A DNA stretch of 64,000 nt from Bicyclus anynana (GCF_947172395.1 NC_069086.1:9580501-9644500); one strand, 5' to 3'; counted from the stretch's first letter, positions 33,401-44,559 are shown. Made by a program: numbers and translations. Notes: generated by a model not told the origin, from the sequence alone.

Positions 33401-36400
33401 ATCACATAATATTAGGTGATTCGCATGATGTTTTCAACATTGTTTTTCTTACCTTGTGTTTTTTGCCATATATATACCATACCCATATACATACCATAAC
33501 CATAATATGGGTTGTTGGTAAAATACTCAACTGCCTAATTTGCGTGATACATTTTTAGACCTACAGATACAGAATATTAAATTCTAATTGCAAAAGTAGA
33601 TAGGTATGTAAGTTATAATAAGTACCTAGTTTGTTTTGCTAAGGATGATCGCGATCAGCGGAAGTACAAATGTTAGGCTAAGGCTAGTAGGTATAGTAAC
33701 ACTTGATTTTTTTTACAGTTCATAACAATGTATGTACAGAAACGAATGTTTCCTTAAGTAAAATCCTTCGCGACAAGAGGCATGATATAAAAGATAAAGA
33801 TTATGAATACAATTTCGAACGATGGACCCCTACAGATTTGAAACCGCAGACACTACATAAGCATTTACATAATAATAATAAGCACCCATACACTAAAGTA
33901 AATGAACAGTCTGAGAATATACTATACGAAGACAGAGAACCTATATTTGATGCGGCAGATAGTGATTCTGATACTGATAGGGATATTGTGAAAAAACTAC
34001 CAAATGAAAACACAGAACAAAGAATTTCAAAGAGTTATAATAACAAAGACGTATCTGACTTTGAAATACCAGGAATCGCTGAGACTAAATCCAGCGATAT
34101 GACGAATAAAGTTTATAAAAAAAATCTTGAACACCACCTTAAAGAACGGTACGGTGATAATAATGACAAACGAGATTTTGTTATTTACGAAATTGGTGAT
34201 CCCACTTTATGGTATAGCGCTCAAGTGCAGCTTTATGAAAAATTAAGTACTCCTGAGGGGAAAATTGTGTGGAATGATCTTACAAAAGATGAAAAAGCAA
34301 GGTAAAGATGCTACATACGATTTGGCACTACAAGTTATGTGATGACACAGATATATTACAAAGAAGACCCAACAAATTTAATGTTATGTTTATTCCATAT
34401 ATTGCAGAGTTACATCTGCCAATGCAAAATGGTCGAATGAAGACATTCATATTCAATACAAACCAACTGAATTTCTAGCCAGGGAGGATTTTGCTCTACC
34501 CGTCACAGATTTATGTTTGGTAGTGTCTACTAAATGTGATCATGAAAATGATTCTAAAGGTAAAAAGTTTTAGTAAGAGAGGTATACAAAGAATAAAGAT
34601 GGCATTACTGTTATTAATGGTCTAAGACTGTATTGGAGTAATAATTAGTAGAAGATCCGAATTGTAAGACATTTACCCATATTTCTATATTGTTTTATTT
34701 TAAATCAAGTATACGTACTGAAAAAAATATTAAAAATTAAAAAGCTTTAAGTAAGACTAAATCTGATAGGTAATCTTTATTGAAATTTTACGTAATTACA
34801 GATAAAATTAGTGAATTTATGATTATACCAGTAGATGATGTCATAGAACTAGACGATCTAAAGGAAATCAACAAACGGGATAGCAATAAATCTGATTCCA
34901 ATACAGTATCCAAAGGCGTAAATAAACAGGTTTCATAAATTATATTCGTTGTTTTTTAGAAGACATTTAAAGTAGTTGCAATAACTTATGTGGTATATAC
35001 ACAATATTGAATTCGATACCCATCTTACGTACCATAATAATAAGACGGGCGGGGTTTGAACCGAAGAATAATTTGGGTTCAAGTCCTGCCCATTAAAACG
35101 TGAATCTGTTGAAGCCATTTTAAAAGGTTCCATTTATTACAGAGTCGCCGTCAAGTTATAGTTCGAACTACAAGAGCGTTGATGGGCGGCACTACTGACA
35201 ACCTGAAAATAGTATCCAGAGGAGCGGACAAGTATCTAAAGTTACCGCACTCCAAGCCTCACTATACGCAAATGGACTTAGAAGCAAAGGCGGATGATAA
35301 TGAACGTATACTTGTAGGGTAGATAACTATGAATATGAAGATATTACTTAGTCGACCAAATGAGTAATGACACCCGTGGGCTGAGACTTCGTTTGCGTGG
35401 ATTTCTGTTTTTCTGACAAAAATCCCTAAGTCCGATTCCAATCTCTAACTATTCTGTTTCTTAAGTAACATTAGGTCATTTTTAAAACTTCACCAACGTT
35501 TCCTCTATAGCTGGGCGAAAATCTCGTACTGGCAGGGGGCACAAAAATAGACCAACCGAGGCGGGTGGAGCGAGCCTCTTGTATGATTTGCCTCCTTTTA
35601 CCGTGAAGTTATAGAGGCTTTGATCATCAATTATATTCCCACAGACAAAACATTGAAATAGGGTATTAAATTAATTTGAGATTATTTCTCCTCTTCCTCC
35701 TCCTCAAATTAATTTGAGATTAATCTGGATAATTTAATAATTTAATCTACTTAGACAGGTGATCTGTCTAAGTAGATTAAATTAAAAGTATTAAAACTTT
35801 TTCTTCGCAATTAGAGCCTTTGGCCGATTGACGACTATTGTGTCAGACAGCACTCGGAGAATCCGCTCAATATTGACTGTACAAGCCACAAATACCGGGT
35901 TGGCTGCGGCGCGTATGAGGTATGACTATTTTCCAATTACTAATTAGTCTTTCCTAATTTAAAAAAAAATAACTTTGTATTTTCTACCTTCGAAGAGCCG
36001 ATGAACGTTAGGGTTCCAAGGTGCTGGGATGGCAAACCCTCTCCGGAAATCGCAGTGTTGGTCGACCCCTACTAGGTGGACTGAGAGGGTTGCATGAAGC
36101 CGCTAGAGGAGGCTATGTTCAGCCGTGGACGTCTATCGGCTGTTAATTATTGATGAACTTTATATTTTATTTAAATACAGCAAATGTAATATTACTACGT
36201 ATCTTATCACCGCGGGCTTATTCATAGTTTCAATAACTCATAATCACAAAATACCTACTTTAAAAATCACAAATTTCTTGTTTAAGGACTAAGGTTAAGT
36301 TTCGTAATTACAAGGGACCCAAATTATTGTGTAAGTATCTATGATAGAAGTCTGGAACAAAGCAAAAGTTGCTTGTCGGCAGAAATAAGTAGGTATGATA

Positions 36401-39400
36401 GGAGGACCCCGGACGAGCTTTGGGTGGGCAAAGGGCTCTGATACTGCTAGAAAAGTTAATTGCTTTTTGACTTTTGTTAATAATAAGTATCGTTTAAGGG
36501 TGATGGCTCGTGAGTGCAGTCCCGACTTATTAGACAGCAGCCCTGATAGAGATGAAACGATGGCTGGACCGGTAATAGTGCCGCCAAAACATACCAAGAC
36601 ATTCGTACTCAAAGTACCCTTACAGATACCTGTCGAAAACGCCAGTTGTACTAGTATGTTTCATTTTATTTAAATAAGTTAACAAACTTTAAAATGCCGC
36701 AATAGTTCCATGGTTAAGGGGCCGGAATGAAAATCGTGAGGTCATAGGTTCGTGCCCCGACTGTGTGACATTTGTCGTATCTGCACTCCCAACTCAGTAG
36801 TATGTAGGTAGATAGTAGTAACTCAGTAGTATGTGGCATAACTACTTTAGTGTTTAAGTTTAACTACACTTACACTTTAAGTTAGTGAAAAGGCCAGTTG
36901 GTAGCCTTAGTAATCACTAAGGCCACCATCACCATCTGGCCTATTCACTAATTTTGGTATATTAGCAACCTAATGTAATTGACATCAAATCAATAACAAC
37001 CGCATTTTTCATATTCCCTAAAATCCATTGTTAAAGAAAATCACAATGTGAAACACGCTGGTCAGTAATTTTGATCAATTATTAATAGATTAATAATTAT
37101 TGTATGCGAAATCAAGTGACTAAGAATCACTATTTATTTATATTTATCATTAACAAAATACATAATGAAATTAAGCCTAACCATAACTAACTAACAATAG
37201 CTAGATGATAATTTTCGTGTATTTTATATCCAGTTACTCAAAGTTAGTGAATAGGTCAGCAGTTCCCTGGAACAGAGCAAGGGAGAAACTACGTGGCAGA
37301 GTTGCGGACTGTGTCGTGCTGTGTCTGTCTCCAGATGCGGAGCTAGGTTGCGCAGTGGGAGGAGTAAAATTACGCGTAGATGGAGCTGCGGACTAAATGT
37401 CCTCGTTGTGCTTCCCGATTTTGTATAAATTCACTTGAAATTATATTTGTGGATTTTTACCTCGCTCACTGCTCCGACGTTTGGCTCCGCTTTAGTGAAT
37501 AGGCAGCATAAAGTGTCTTCTTCCCTTCATCACACTCATATAGTAGGTAAGTAGGTCTAAACAAAATAAAATTTTAACGAATTTATTAAATTAAGATATA
37601 GTATATTATACATTTACAGTTGCTTTAGTCAACGACAATGGCGAATCTGTAGCAGTTCGAGATGTGAGAATCAAACGAGATGACTGGTGCTACTGTGTTT
37701 GGCACTGTGATTGTGTGTGCTTGGGTAAGTTTTTCAATTCAATTCATTCAATGGCTCATTTCATTTAGCCTATAATTACGAAAATTCTTATACAAGATAA
37801 ATGTTCAAACTATAATAAAAATATATAGAAGGCAATATTGCTTTTAACGATAACCTTTTTATTTGATTTTTGGTAGGTATAAAACTTTTTTGAAATGCAA
37901 GATATGAGGGTTCTAGTACAATGATCAATAAGTATTGTTACGAAATAGGGTTCGAGGATTTGAAATTAAACAGCTGGTGACTTGTATAAAACTTTATTCC
38001 ACTCCTTAATCCGAGTACACACTTCCAAACGTAGGCAATTCGTTGTCTAAAATCGTAACCGAGTTCACTATTGTTATTTGTATCGCTGGTAACACTTGAT
38101 GTTTTTTCGCTTCGCTCCGAAAGACAACTGCCGCGATCGTCGTCTCAACGATTTTCATTCTGGAAACGCCTACGCGTGTCATCTGAGTTGACAACAACTC
38201 GGGCCTGGTTCCGTCAAGCTGGTGGTTCTTAGCTTTTTGCCAACCATGCCACCTTATAGTTACGGCACTGATTACGTTACTTAACAAAGGTGTGATCGCA
38301 ATTAAGCTCTACTTTGTCATTGAAAAAAACTATATACCTCCTGCTTTTTGGAAGTCGGTTAAAAACGACTTGTGTTTGACAGGTGAAGATCCTAAACTTC
38401 TTTGTCGGGAAATGACAGCGGCGCAGCGGTCGGCCGCCGGACTGCCCGTTCAGCAAAAATCTCGCCACGCGCGCTCCGTGTGCTACCCGGACGTTGTTTC
38501 ACTCAACCTGCTTGTCATCTGCGTAGGCGTCTTCATTGTCCTATTGTGTCTTGGTAAGTTGCTGGAAATATATATTCACAGGCACAATTATCCGCCCACT
38601 TTAAAAAACTCGCGTCATATAAAAGAGGGCGGATAATTGTGCCTCTAAATATACATATATTAATGTCGGTAGACGGGTTGACATCAAAAGCGGATTTAAA
38701 AACCTATCAGGTCTTACAATTCCTACCACAAATGTTACCAGAGAATTACCAGTTACCTTCAGCGAAGTTCCGGACTTGTGACTGATGAATGTAGGGTTAA
38801 GGACGTCCTTGAATATTAGTTAACACTCCCCTTCTTCGTTCACTCTCCCTCGCCAAACCTGGCAAGATCCCACCAGAGCGTCCCTGGACAGCCGTTCTAA
38901 TATGGAAGCTTAGACTAATAACCTATAGACCCGCAATACATCACCTTCGCTGACACGCACACGTACTTATCGTAGCATAGTGATGAGTCAAGGGCTCCCA
39001 TTTCAGGGCACATGAAACGGCTTACGAATCCTGCGACTAAACACTATCTATGTGTTATAAATCTATGTATATATTGCCATGATAATAATATATAGAACAC
39101 ATTTTCTCCGACTCCGACTACATTCTCCCAACAACATTGATATTCATCCATACATCGACGCATATACCAGTTGGTACTTATATATAGTGGGTATACATGC
39201 ACATTTTCCAGTTGTGGGATTTGAATCTAGTCGCCCTTGTGCTTTGAAGGCCTTAGGTTCGACTCAGACGAGTAGGTACAGGTGTTTTCCAGTTTTAAAA
39301 GATTACAAAAACTGTAATAATATTATGTAATTTTACACATAGGTCTCACGAAAGCTTTGATGGGATTGTGTTGCCGGTACGTGGCTTCATGGGGTCTGTA

Positions 39401-42326
39401 CCGGTTTTTGGACACACCGCGGAAGTTGGACCACTATTACGAACGATCGCTTCGCAACCGATGCGTGGTCTACGATGATGAAGGTTGGCCCGTGCACCCG
39501 GACACGGGGGAACGGACCGTGGCCCTTGTTAGCGAGTAAGTGCATATTAATGTATAAGAAAAAAATATATGAAACACCGGTCCTATTTTTTTTTTCAAGT
39601 GAAAGCTTCGCTTTCCGCTTTGAGCACTTTGGTAGGAAATGTTATGGGTTCTCGTCAGCGAACTCACGAAAACTCACGTGATACAACGTCGGAGTATGCC
39701 AGACTAGTTTGTAACCCATACGGGGCCCATAGTCATGAGCTGATTATTCCTATTCCCTTTTTAACTAGTCAAGCGGGCGCGGTACAGCCGATAGACGCCC
39801 ACTGCTGGACACAGGCCTCTTGCACGGACCTCCAAGCACAACGGTATCGAGCCGCCAGCATCCGGCGGCTCTCTGTAATCCTCTTAATATCTTCGGTTCA
39901 CCTAGTGGGGGGTCGACCAACGCATTCCAGTGCGGAGTCGCCACTCCGACACCTTGGAACCGCAACGTCCATCGGCTCTTCAAACTATGTAGCCTGCCCA
40001 TTGCCACTTCAGTTTCGCGACTCGCTGAGCTATGTCACTAACTTTAGTTCGTCTGCGGATTTCCTCATTCCTGATTCGATAACGCACAGAAACTCCAAGC
40101 AAAGCTTGCTCCATCGCCCGCTGAATGACTTGAATTAATTACGTATCCTACTAATATTATAAACGCGAAAGTTTGTATGGATGTTTGTTACTCTTTAACG
40201 CCGCAAGTACTGAACCGATTTGGTAGAAATTTAAAACAAAGACAGGTAATACCCCGGATTAACACATAATCTATCGATGGCGTTTGCGAGATTTGCGAAA
40301 AACTTAATTCCACTCGGACGAAGTCTCGTTCGCTCGCTAGTATTATATACATTTTTTCAGACCAATGGAATTTATATTGAATGTTATATTCTTTATAACT
40401 TTACCATGTGTAATGATTTGGGACGCCATGAGGTCATGCGCACGCTGTCAGGAGGAGGATGAAAACTCAGCCAACTATAATAACTATAAAATGACGGAGG
40501 ACTATAATAAATGTTTTAGTTCACACGACGTCCAGGTATTTTGCAAACTTACCTACAAATATAGGTAATTTAGTAGCTACTGCAAAAAGGCATTTGCAGC
40601 AAGGAATTGCACTTTCTGAAGACTCGACACTATAGTTGGCGGTATTCAAAACAAGTGAATATCTTAATGTCTAAACCCGTGAGACTATTCGTTGAAAAGT
40701 GCTTGAAATTAATTAGACCAAATCAAACATCCTGCTAGAGTCAAGTAATGAGTTACAGCCGTTAATATATTTCGTTTTAATAATTCACTTTGTTTAGTTT
40801 AAATATTAAGTGCAATTCCTGGCTGTTTTTAGATCACGGAGCGGCGAAAGCGCCGCCGCAACCGTTGGCTGCAGAGGTGGATGACGCCACAGGCTGAGGA
40901 GCTTACATCTGATCTTTGGCATGAAGGTTTAAGTCCTCTGGGGAAAAAGACGCCCGTTTGTGTAAGACAAACATTAATCAATCTGTGTTCTCTCAAACAT
41001 AGCCGATGCCCCACGGTGTCACCAGCGTAATAGGTACCCGTTCCCGCAAGAATACGGGGATAATATATAGCCTATAACACTCACATATAACGTGGCTATC
41101 TAGTGGTAAAAGTATTTTCAAAATCGGTTTAGTAGATCCAGAGATTACCCCTCTACACTATTTATTATTATAGATTGCTTATACCTATGTCAAACTTAGA
41201 GCCTCAATAGCTAATCGTTAAAGCTGATGGACTTATCACCAAGGGGTTCGATCTCCGCTCCGTTGGACTATTGTCGTACCTACCCACTCCTAATTACAGT
41301 CTTTCCCGACTAGTTGGAGAGGATTGGGAATATTTTATCATATTTAAAAGATATTCTTTTTATAAAAGAAAATAATATCTATTGCGTATTTATGTTTTCT
41401 GACGTTCCTTATATTTATACAGTTTTACAATTTACGATCGTTGGTTTTACATTACATATATTTTTCAAGTATAACCAATATTTCATATTACCTGCCTCGG
41501 GAAAAATTATAATTTTTTATATATTAAGTAGACAAAACAATAAATAGGCTGCTAAAAAAATTTAAATTAAATACGCAATTGTTTTATCTTAGATGCAACC
41601 ACTACTGCAACAAGAAAGTGGGTTTAGAAGAACATGCGAACAATCTTCTTTCATGGATTCAGAACAAGATGACACCGAATATGTTCTCATGCAAATGCAG
41701 AAAAGTAGGGAATCACTTGTAGTAAGTTTAAAGTGTAAACCAACTCTATTTGGATATCACGAAAGTGCAGTTGCAGTAGGCACTAATAAGTGCAGTGTAA
41801 GTTTGACGCGGAGTTTTCGTAGCGATAATTTCTTATGGGAGGGTAACGTAACCGGTAACGTAACGCGTTACAGTTGAAGTTGCCACGTTTGACACTTGCA
41901 CTTGCCTCTCCGGCAACAGAAAAATCTTACTTAAATTCAATAATTAATTAGATTCAATTAATTAAAGGTAATTATTTAAGTTATCACTTCTGTTGAGAGC
42001 CCCGAGACGCACGCTTCTTTTTATTTACTTATTCTTTGTACATCATAAGTAAATCATAAATATAATCTATCTATGAAGAAGTAGAATACTAAAGGCGGTC
42101 ATATCGCATAAAGCGAGGCAACCAAGCAACTTATGGAATTAGGTAGGTAGGAGTATTTTTGATTACTGAAACTTAGTAGACAATACAATGTACCCTCAGT
42201 TTCGCATATTGTTCTTTGCTTAATCCTACCTATTTTGAATTACAGAAAAGTCAACGACAGCTAGAAATGAAGACGAGTGCTATGCAGCAAATGAAAGGCA
42301 GCAGCAATGCGGGCATGAACCGATGA
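27489..42326 (+). CDS. HAP2: HAP2/GCS1 gamete-fusion protein, 19 coding exons
   Basis: HAP2 is the class II-type fusogen that merges gamete membranes in many eukaryotes. Exons: 27489-27495, 27578-27699, 28178-28303, 28790-28927, 29014-29079, 30030-30219, 33719-34301, 34408-34559, 34802-34929, 35143-35318, 35815-35919, 36499-36653, 37620-37724, 38383-38553, 39343-39535, 40361-40535, 40833-40961, 41593-41721, 42246-42326. They total 977 codons with all phases matching. Signal peptide MKKFLLWMLFKLTYTLEV. Family landmarks: DEYIPIEHV...LLNPYVLRL near residue 100; a HAP2-GCS1 core DFVIYEIGDPTLWYSAQVQL near 375; LTVQATNTG; then NASCTIALVNDNGES with WCYCVWHCDCVC just before the membrane anchor (VSLNLLVICVGVFIVLLCLG, about 722-741). 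Odd points: a charge-rich, cysteine-poor insert (about 150-365) where the fusion-loop module should be, and a second hydrophobic segment (FILNVIFFITLPCVMIW, about 809-825). AATAAA at 42431. Identification is by recalled family pattern, not by a search. Confidence 0.82.
27840..27995 (+). repeat. LINE-type 3' tail (GTGTCGTGTAGGGTTCCATAG)
   Basis: The block AAAACCGGACAAGTGCGTGT...GTAGGGTTCC is a common lepidopteran LINE 3' end. A related minus fragment is at 45485-45690. Lies in HAP2 intron 2. Confidence 0.5.
29253..29518. mobile_element. TTAA-flanked MITE
   Basis: Left end TTAAGGTTGCCAGTCCACCG and right end CGGTGGACTGGCAGCTTAA are near-perfect inverse copies, both bordered by TTAA. That flank suggests a piggyBac-type target. 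Interior is GC-rich with no transposase. Located in HAP2 intron 5. Confidence 0.7.
29644..30008. mobile_element. hAT-like MITE with perfect 8-bp target duplication
   Basis: Starts CAGTGGCGTAGCGTG and ends GTAGCTACGCCCCTG. Perfect target duplication ATAAAATT at 29636-29643 and 30009-30016. A second copy is at 55880-56164. The right boundary is 21 bases before HAP2 exon 6, so the duplication lies inside the acceptor region. Confidence 0.9.
30301..30573 (+). mobile_element. tRNA-derived SINE, type 2
   Basis: Head with GTCTTGGGTTCGAACCCC (B box), body with GCCAAGCGATTTAGCGTTCT, GGATTTTCATCCTACTCCTA, TCATCACTTACCATAAGGTG and AGTTAAGGGCTAACTTGGAG, ending AATAAAAAAAAAC. This is a widespread lepidopteran SINE body. 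In HAP2 intron 6. Confidence 0.85.
30880..32732 (-). CDS. MADF-BESS domain transcription regulator, nested gene
   Basis: Two exons on the minus strand: 32594-32732 (start METFIEGVRLHPCLWNP) and 30880-31442, joined in phase 1 with GTAAGT and TTTTTAG sites, giving 233 residues. MADF is a Myb-like DNA-binding domain expanded in insects; here it spans about residues 4-88, with LHPCLWNP, HPEY, EWKKLRDNHRDALKR and TTWKYAKAMQFLEPHM. BESS, a C-terminal protein-interaction motif, is seen near 170-205 (FFNCILQTTKTMPLWMQTQV, then FAVIIEAEEYL). The gene lies entirely inside HAP2 intron 6, in antisense. A CpG-rich block at 32880-33005 upstream is the likely promoter. Which of the many insect MADF-BESS proteins it is cannot be told from sequence alone. 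Confidence 0.85.
31500..31690 (+). repeat. Interspersed repeat family A, plus copy
   Basis: GTGAAATTCAGTTTTTCTCA, AAGTCCCATAAAAATCGGTT and CAGCCGTTCCAGAGATTAGC match the 45230 and 41033 copies. In the intron of the nested MADF gene. Confidence 0.55.
31969..32262 (+). mobile_element. tRNA-derived SINE, type 1
   Basis: Head GCCGTGATAGCCCAGTAG and GGTTCGAATCCGG, body ATCACGTGTCTCAAACGGTG, GTGGACTATTGGCCTAACCC and GAGCCGAATATGGGTTGATG. Same family as 20142-20462. Sits in the single intron of the MADF gene. Confidence 0.85.
32880..33005 (-). promoter_or_regulatory. CpG-rich block upstream of the MADF-BESS gene
   Basis: About 125 bases rich in CG dinucleotides (CGCGCCGCCTCGCGCTGGCT) in AT-rich surroundings, 150-270 bases above the ATG. 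Probably promoter or 5' UTR; inferred from composition and position only. Confidence 0.4.
35739..35783. repeat. Perfect 20-bp inverted repeat
   Basis: Arms AATTTAATCTACTTAGACAG and CTGTCTAAGTAGATTAAATT pair without mismatch around a 5-base loop. It ends 31 bases before HAP2 exon 11. Confidence 0.95.
36697..36800 (+). repeat. tRNA-derived SINE head, type 3 fragment
   Basis: TGGTTAAGGGGCC and GGTCATAGGTTCGTGCCCC act as A-like and B-like boxes, followed by TTGTCGTATCTGCACTCCC, related to 41193-41345. In HAP2 intron 12. Confidence 0.5.
36882..36951. repeat. Nested inverted repeat
   Basis: TTAGTGAAAAGGCCAG pairs with CTGGCCTATTCACTAA (one mismatch), and inside it TGGTAGCCTTAGT pairs with ACTAAGGCCACCA. 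Similar TTAGTGAATAGG words border 37245-37506. Likely small foldback elements in HAP2 intron 12. Confidence 0.7.
40137..40290 (-). repeat. Interspersed repeat family A, minus copy
   Basis: TACTAATATTATAAACGCGA, AAGTTTGTATGGATGTTTGT and CTGAACCGATTTGGTAGAAA give the family-A end in reverse. In HAP2 intron 15. Confidence 0.65.
41033..41175 (+). repeat. Interspersed repeat family A, plus copy
   Basis: CCGTTCCCGCAAGAATACGG, GGATAATATATAGCCTATAA and TTTTCAAAATCGGTTTAGTA. In HAP2 intron 17. Confidence 0.6.
41193..41345 (+). mobile_element. tRNA-derived SINE, type 3
   Basis: AGCCTCAATAGCTAATCG and AAGGGGTTCGATCTCC are A/B-box-like, followed by GGACTATTGTCGTACC, CACTCCTAATTACAG and AGTTGGAGAGGATTGGGAAT. 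In HAP2 intron 17. Confidence 0.65.
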
Positions 42327-42430
42327 TGAATAAAATCTATCTACTGTACTATAGTACTAATGATAATTTGTTTTGTAGTAGTTTTACTTGTACTCATGTT
42401 TAAATAGATATCTAATAATTTATAGATGTT

Positions 42431-42436
42431 AATAAA
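42431..42436 (+). terminator. HAP2: Candidate poly(A) signal of HAP2
   Basis: AATAAA lies 105 bases after the TGA stop at 42324-42326, in an AT-rich 3' region. Confidence 0.5.
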
Positions 42437-42701
42437 ATATGTATATTAATTTATACCGTACATATTGAATATTCTTTCTAGCCTATACTGTAGGTACTGT
42501 ACGGAGTTCGGACCATATATATTAGCGGACCTTAGCGGACTCAGTCAAGCTTCGCTTTGATAGTAAGAGAGAGGGGCACACGATGCGTTGCGGTGTCGCT
42601 GCGTCTTCTTACGTAGAAACTAGAAATATCTGTGGCATGTCTCAGGATGCGCTCCAGCGCCGCACCGGACTTGCAACCCTGACCGAGACGAGGCGGGGAG
42701 G

Positions 42702-42975
42702 CAGTGGTGGATTTACCAGTAGGCTAAATAGGCTGAAGCCTAGGGTGGCAGATTTAAGGGGGTGGCATGTTTGACCCAAAAAACTTTCTCTTCTAGGTAC
42801 AGAAATAAAAAAAATGTAACGATATTTTTTAATTTTTAGTCCTGTACAGTCTTACTTACTATTACTTATTAGAACTTGCAATTTTATTAACACAATTTAA
42901 GGTAATTGTATCGATTATCGAATTTCAGAGTTCAGTAGGGGCTGCAAAAATTCAATAGCCTACTGGCGGCAAATT
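42702..42975 (+). mobile_element. hAT-like MITE (CAGTGGTGGATTTAC family), degraded right end
   Basis: Starts CAGTGGTGGATTTACCAGTA, shares the interior (GACCCAAAAAACTTT, GTACAG, TTGCAATTTTATTAA, AGGGGCTGCAAAA, GCCTACTGGCGGCAAATTTG) with 52408-52679 in opposite orientation, then diverges before the right terminus. Confidence 0.75.
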
Positions 42976-43133
42976 TGGGTGGGGTGAATGCGTTGCGACG
43001 GCACCGCTCAGTTGTCTATGCGCCACAACATTACTACAACAACAGATTATCCAACGCTGCTGCGACATAACAACGTTGCGGCGCCGCACCGCTCGTGTGC
43101 CCGCTGATACGATGAAATCTTTGCGATTCGGCG

Positions 43134-44408
43134 TAGACCTGTGTCGATCGCGAATGATCAAATCTCCGACACCCGATCACTACTTGTGCGTGAGTAATTG
43201 GGTCGCGGACGTTAAAAACACCCGATCTTATGTGACCCGTTTGGTGACCCGCCCGGGCGCAGACTCGATTAAAAGATCGAAAGGTTTTTGTTTATCATAC
43301 TAAATTGAACTTTATTTTCATTACAATAACTCTCAAATCTGTAGATCTCGTGAATAATCGGGTCGCGGACGTCTAAAACACCCGATCTTGTGATTCATAT
43401 AAAAACTCGATCACTCGACCCGACCACGCTAAATTGAACTTTATTTTTAAAACAATAACTCTCAAATCTGTAGTTCTCGTGAATAATCGGGTCGCGGACG
43501 TCTAAAACACCCGATCTTGTGATTCATATAAAAACTCGATCACTCGACCCGACCACGCTAAATTGAACTTTATTTTTAATACAATAACTCTCAAATCTGT
43601 AGTTCTCGTGAATAATCGGGTCGCGGACGACTAAAACACCCGATCTTGTGAGACCCGTTTGGTGATCCATATAATAAACTCGATCTCTCGACCTGACCAC
43701 ACTAAATTGAACTTTATTTTGATTGCATTAGTGTTATAAATAATTATTCGGCTCAATTGCTTATAATGTCGAATCATCATTCGCAAGTACAATCTGTAGT
43801 TGTCTCTTTTATTCGTATGTATGTAACGGAAAATATGTATTACTCTGTATTTATGAGTTTCATCGGCTTCATCTCGGGGCTTGTAAAGATATCATTCTCT
43901 ATTCTGTAGTTGATAATGATGATGACTTGAGTGGTAAATTCGTAAGGAATAAAGTCTAAAATATATATGTAGGTATGTATTACTTTTAGCAATAGTTTTA
44001 TCTATATAATATATAATAACTTTAATTATTTACATTTTTTTATCTATATTCATAAAAACATAAAATAAAATTTCCCATTTTTCGAATGTAAATTTAGACG
44101 ATGACTTAATATTATTGTATCACAACTCAAAAGCGATACAATTACAAACCACAATATTTATTTAACTGATAGTAGGCATAACTTTGTTTTGAATCCGTCG
44201 GTCAATCAAAGGATCGGGTTCCGGTTCGGGTCTTACGGGTGTTCAGTTCAAATACCTACCTACTTCAAGCCGCGTCGCAACGATACACAAAACCCAAACA
44301 ACCCGTGACCCGAATGATCGAAATGATCGAATCATTGAGACCCGATCTCCATGAGTATGGGTCGCGATCGACCCGGGTTTTACGAAACGATCGAATTACA
44401 CAGGTCTA
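43134..44408. mobile_element. 1275-bp non-autonomous hAT-like element with internal tandem repeats
   Basis: Bounded by TAGACCTGTGT and its inverse ACACAGGTCTA, with a perfect 8-bp duplication ATTCGGCG at 43126-43133 and 44409-44416. There is no transposase frame. The interior carries a 129-bp tandem array and many ACCCGATC/GATCGGGT words, close to both ends. Confidence 0.9.
43188..43735 (+). repeat. 129-bp tandem repeat array
   Basis: The word CGTGAATAATCGGGTCGCGG begins at 43349, 43478 and 43607, so the period is 129. A more diverged unit precedes them from about 43188. Each unit has ACACCCGATCTTGTGA, CTCGATCACTCGACCCGACC and TAAATTGAACTTTATTTT. The first and fourth units differ most and share TGACCCGTTTGGTGA-like text. 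Confidence 0.9.
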
Positions 44409-44559
44409 ATTCGGCGCCACCCTCCACCCCACCCTCTCCATTCGGAGGCAGAGATCATTTCCACTGGGCCATCACGGCTTTCTATTCACTATACTCTGTA
44501 CCGACACGCAAATCTATGGCGGGAATCGCTCTATGACTTAAGCGAACTTTGAATGCGTG

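Noticed and set aside
39565..40138. 189-codon plus-strand frame in HAP2 intron 15
   Set aside because: No conserved motifs. It looks like repeat-derived sequence; its words CGGATTTCCTCATTCCTGATT and the CCACTGCTGGACACAGGCCT type are common in lepidopteran LINE debris.
43134..44408. CRISPR-like array
   Set aside because: The 129-bp units are contiguous tandem repeats without spacers, inside a eukaryotic transposon.
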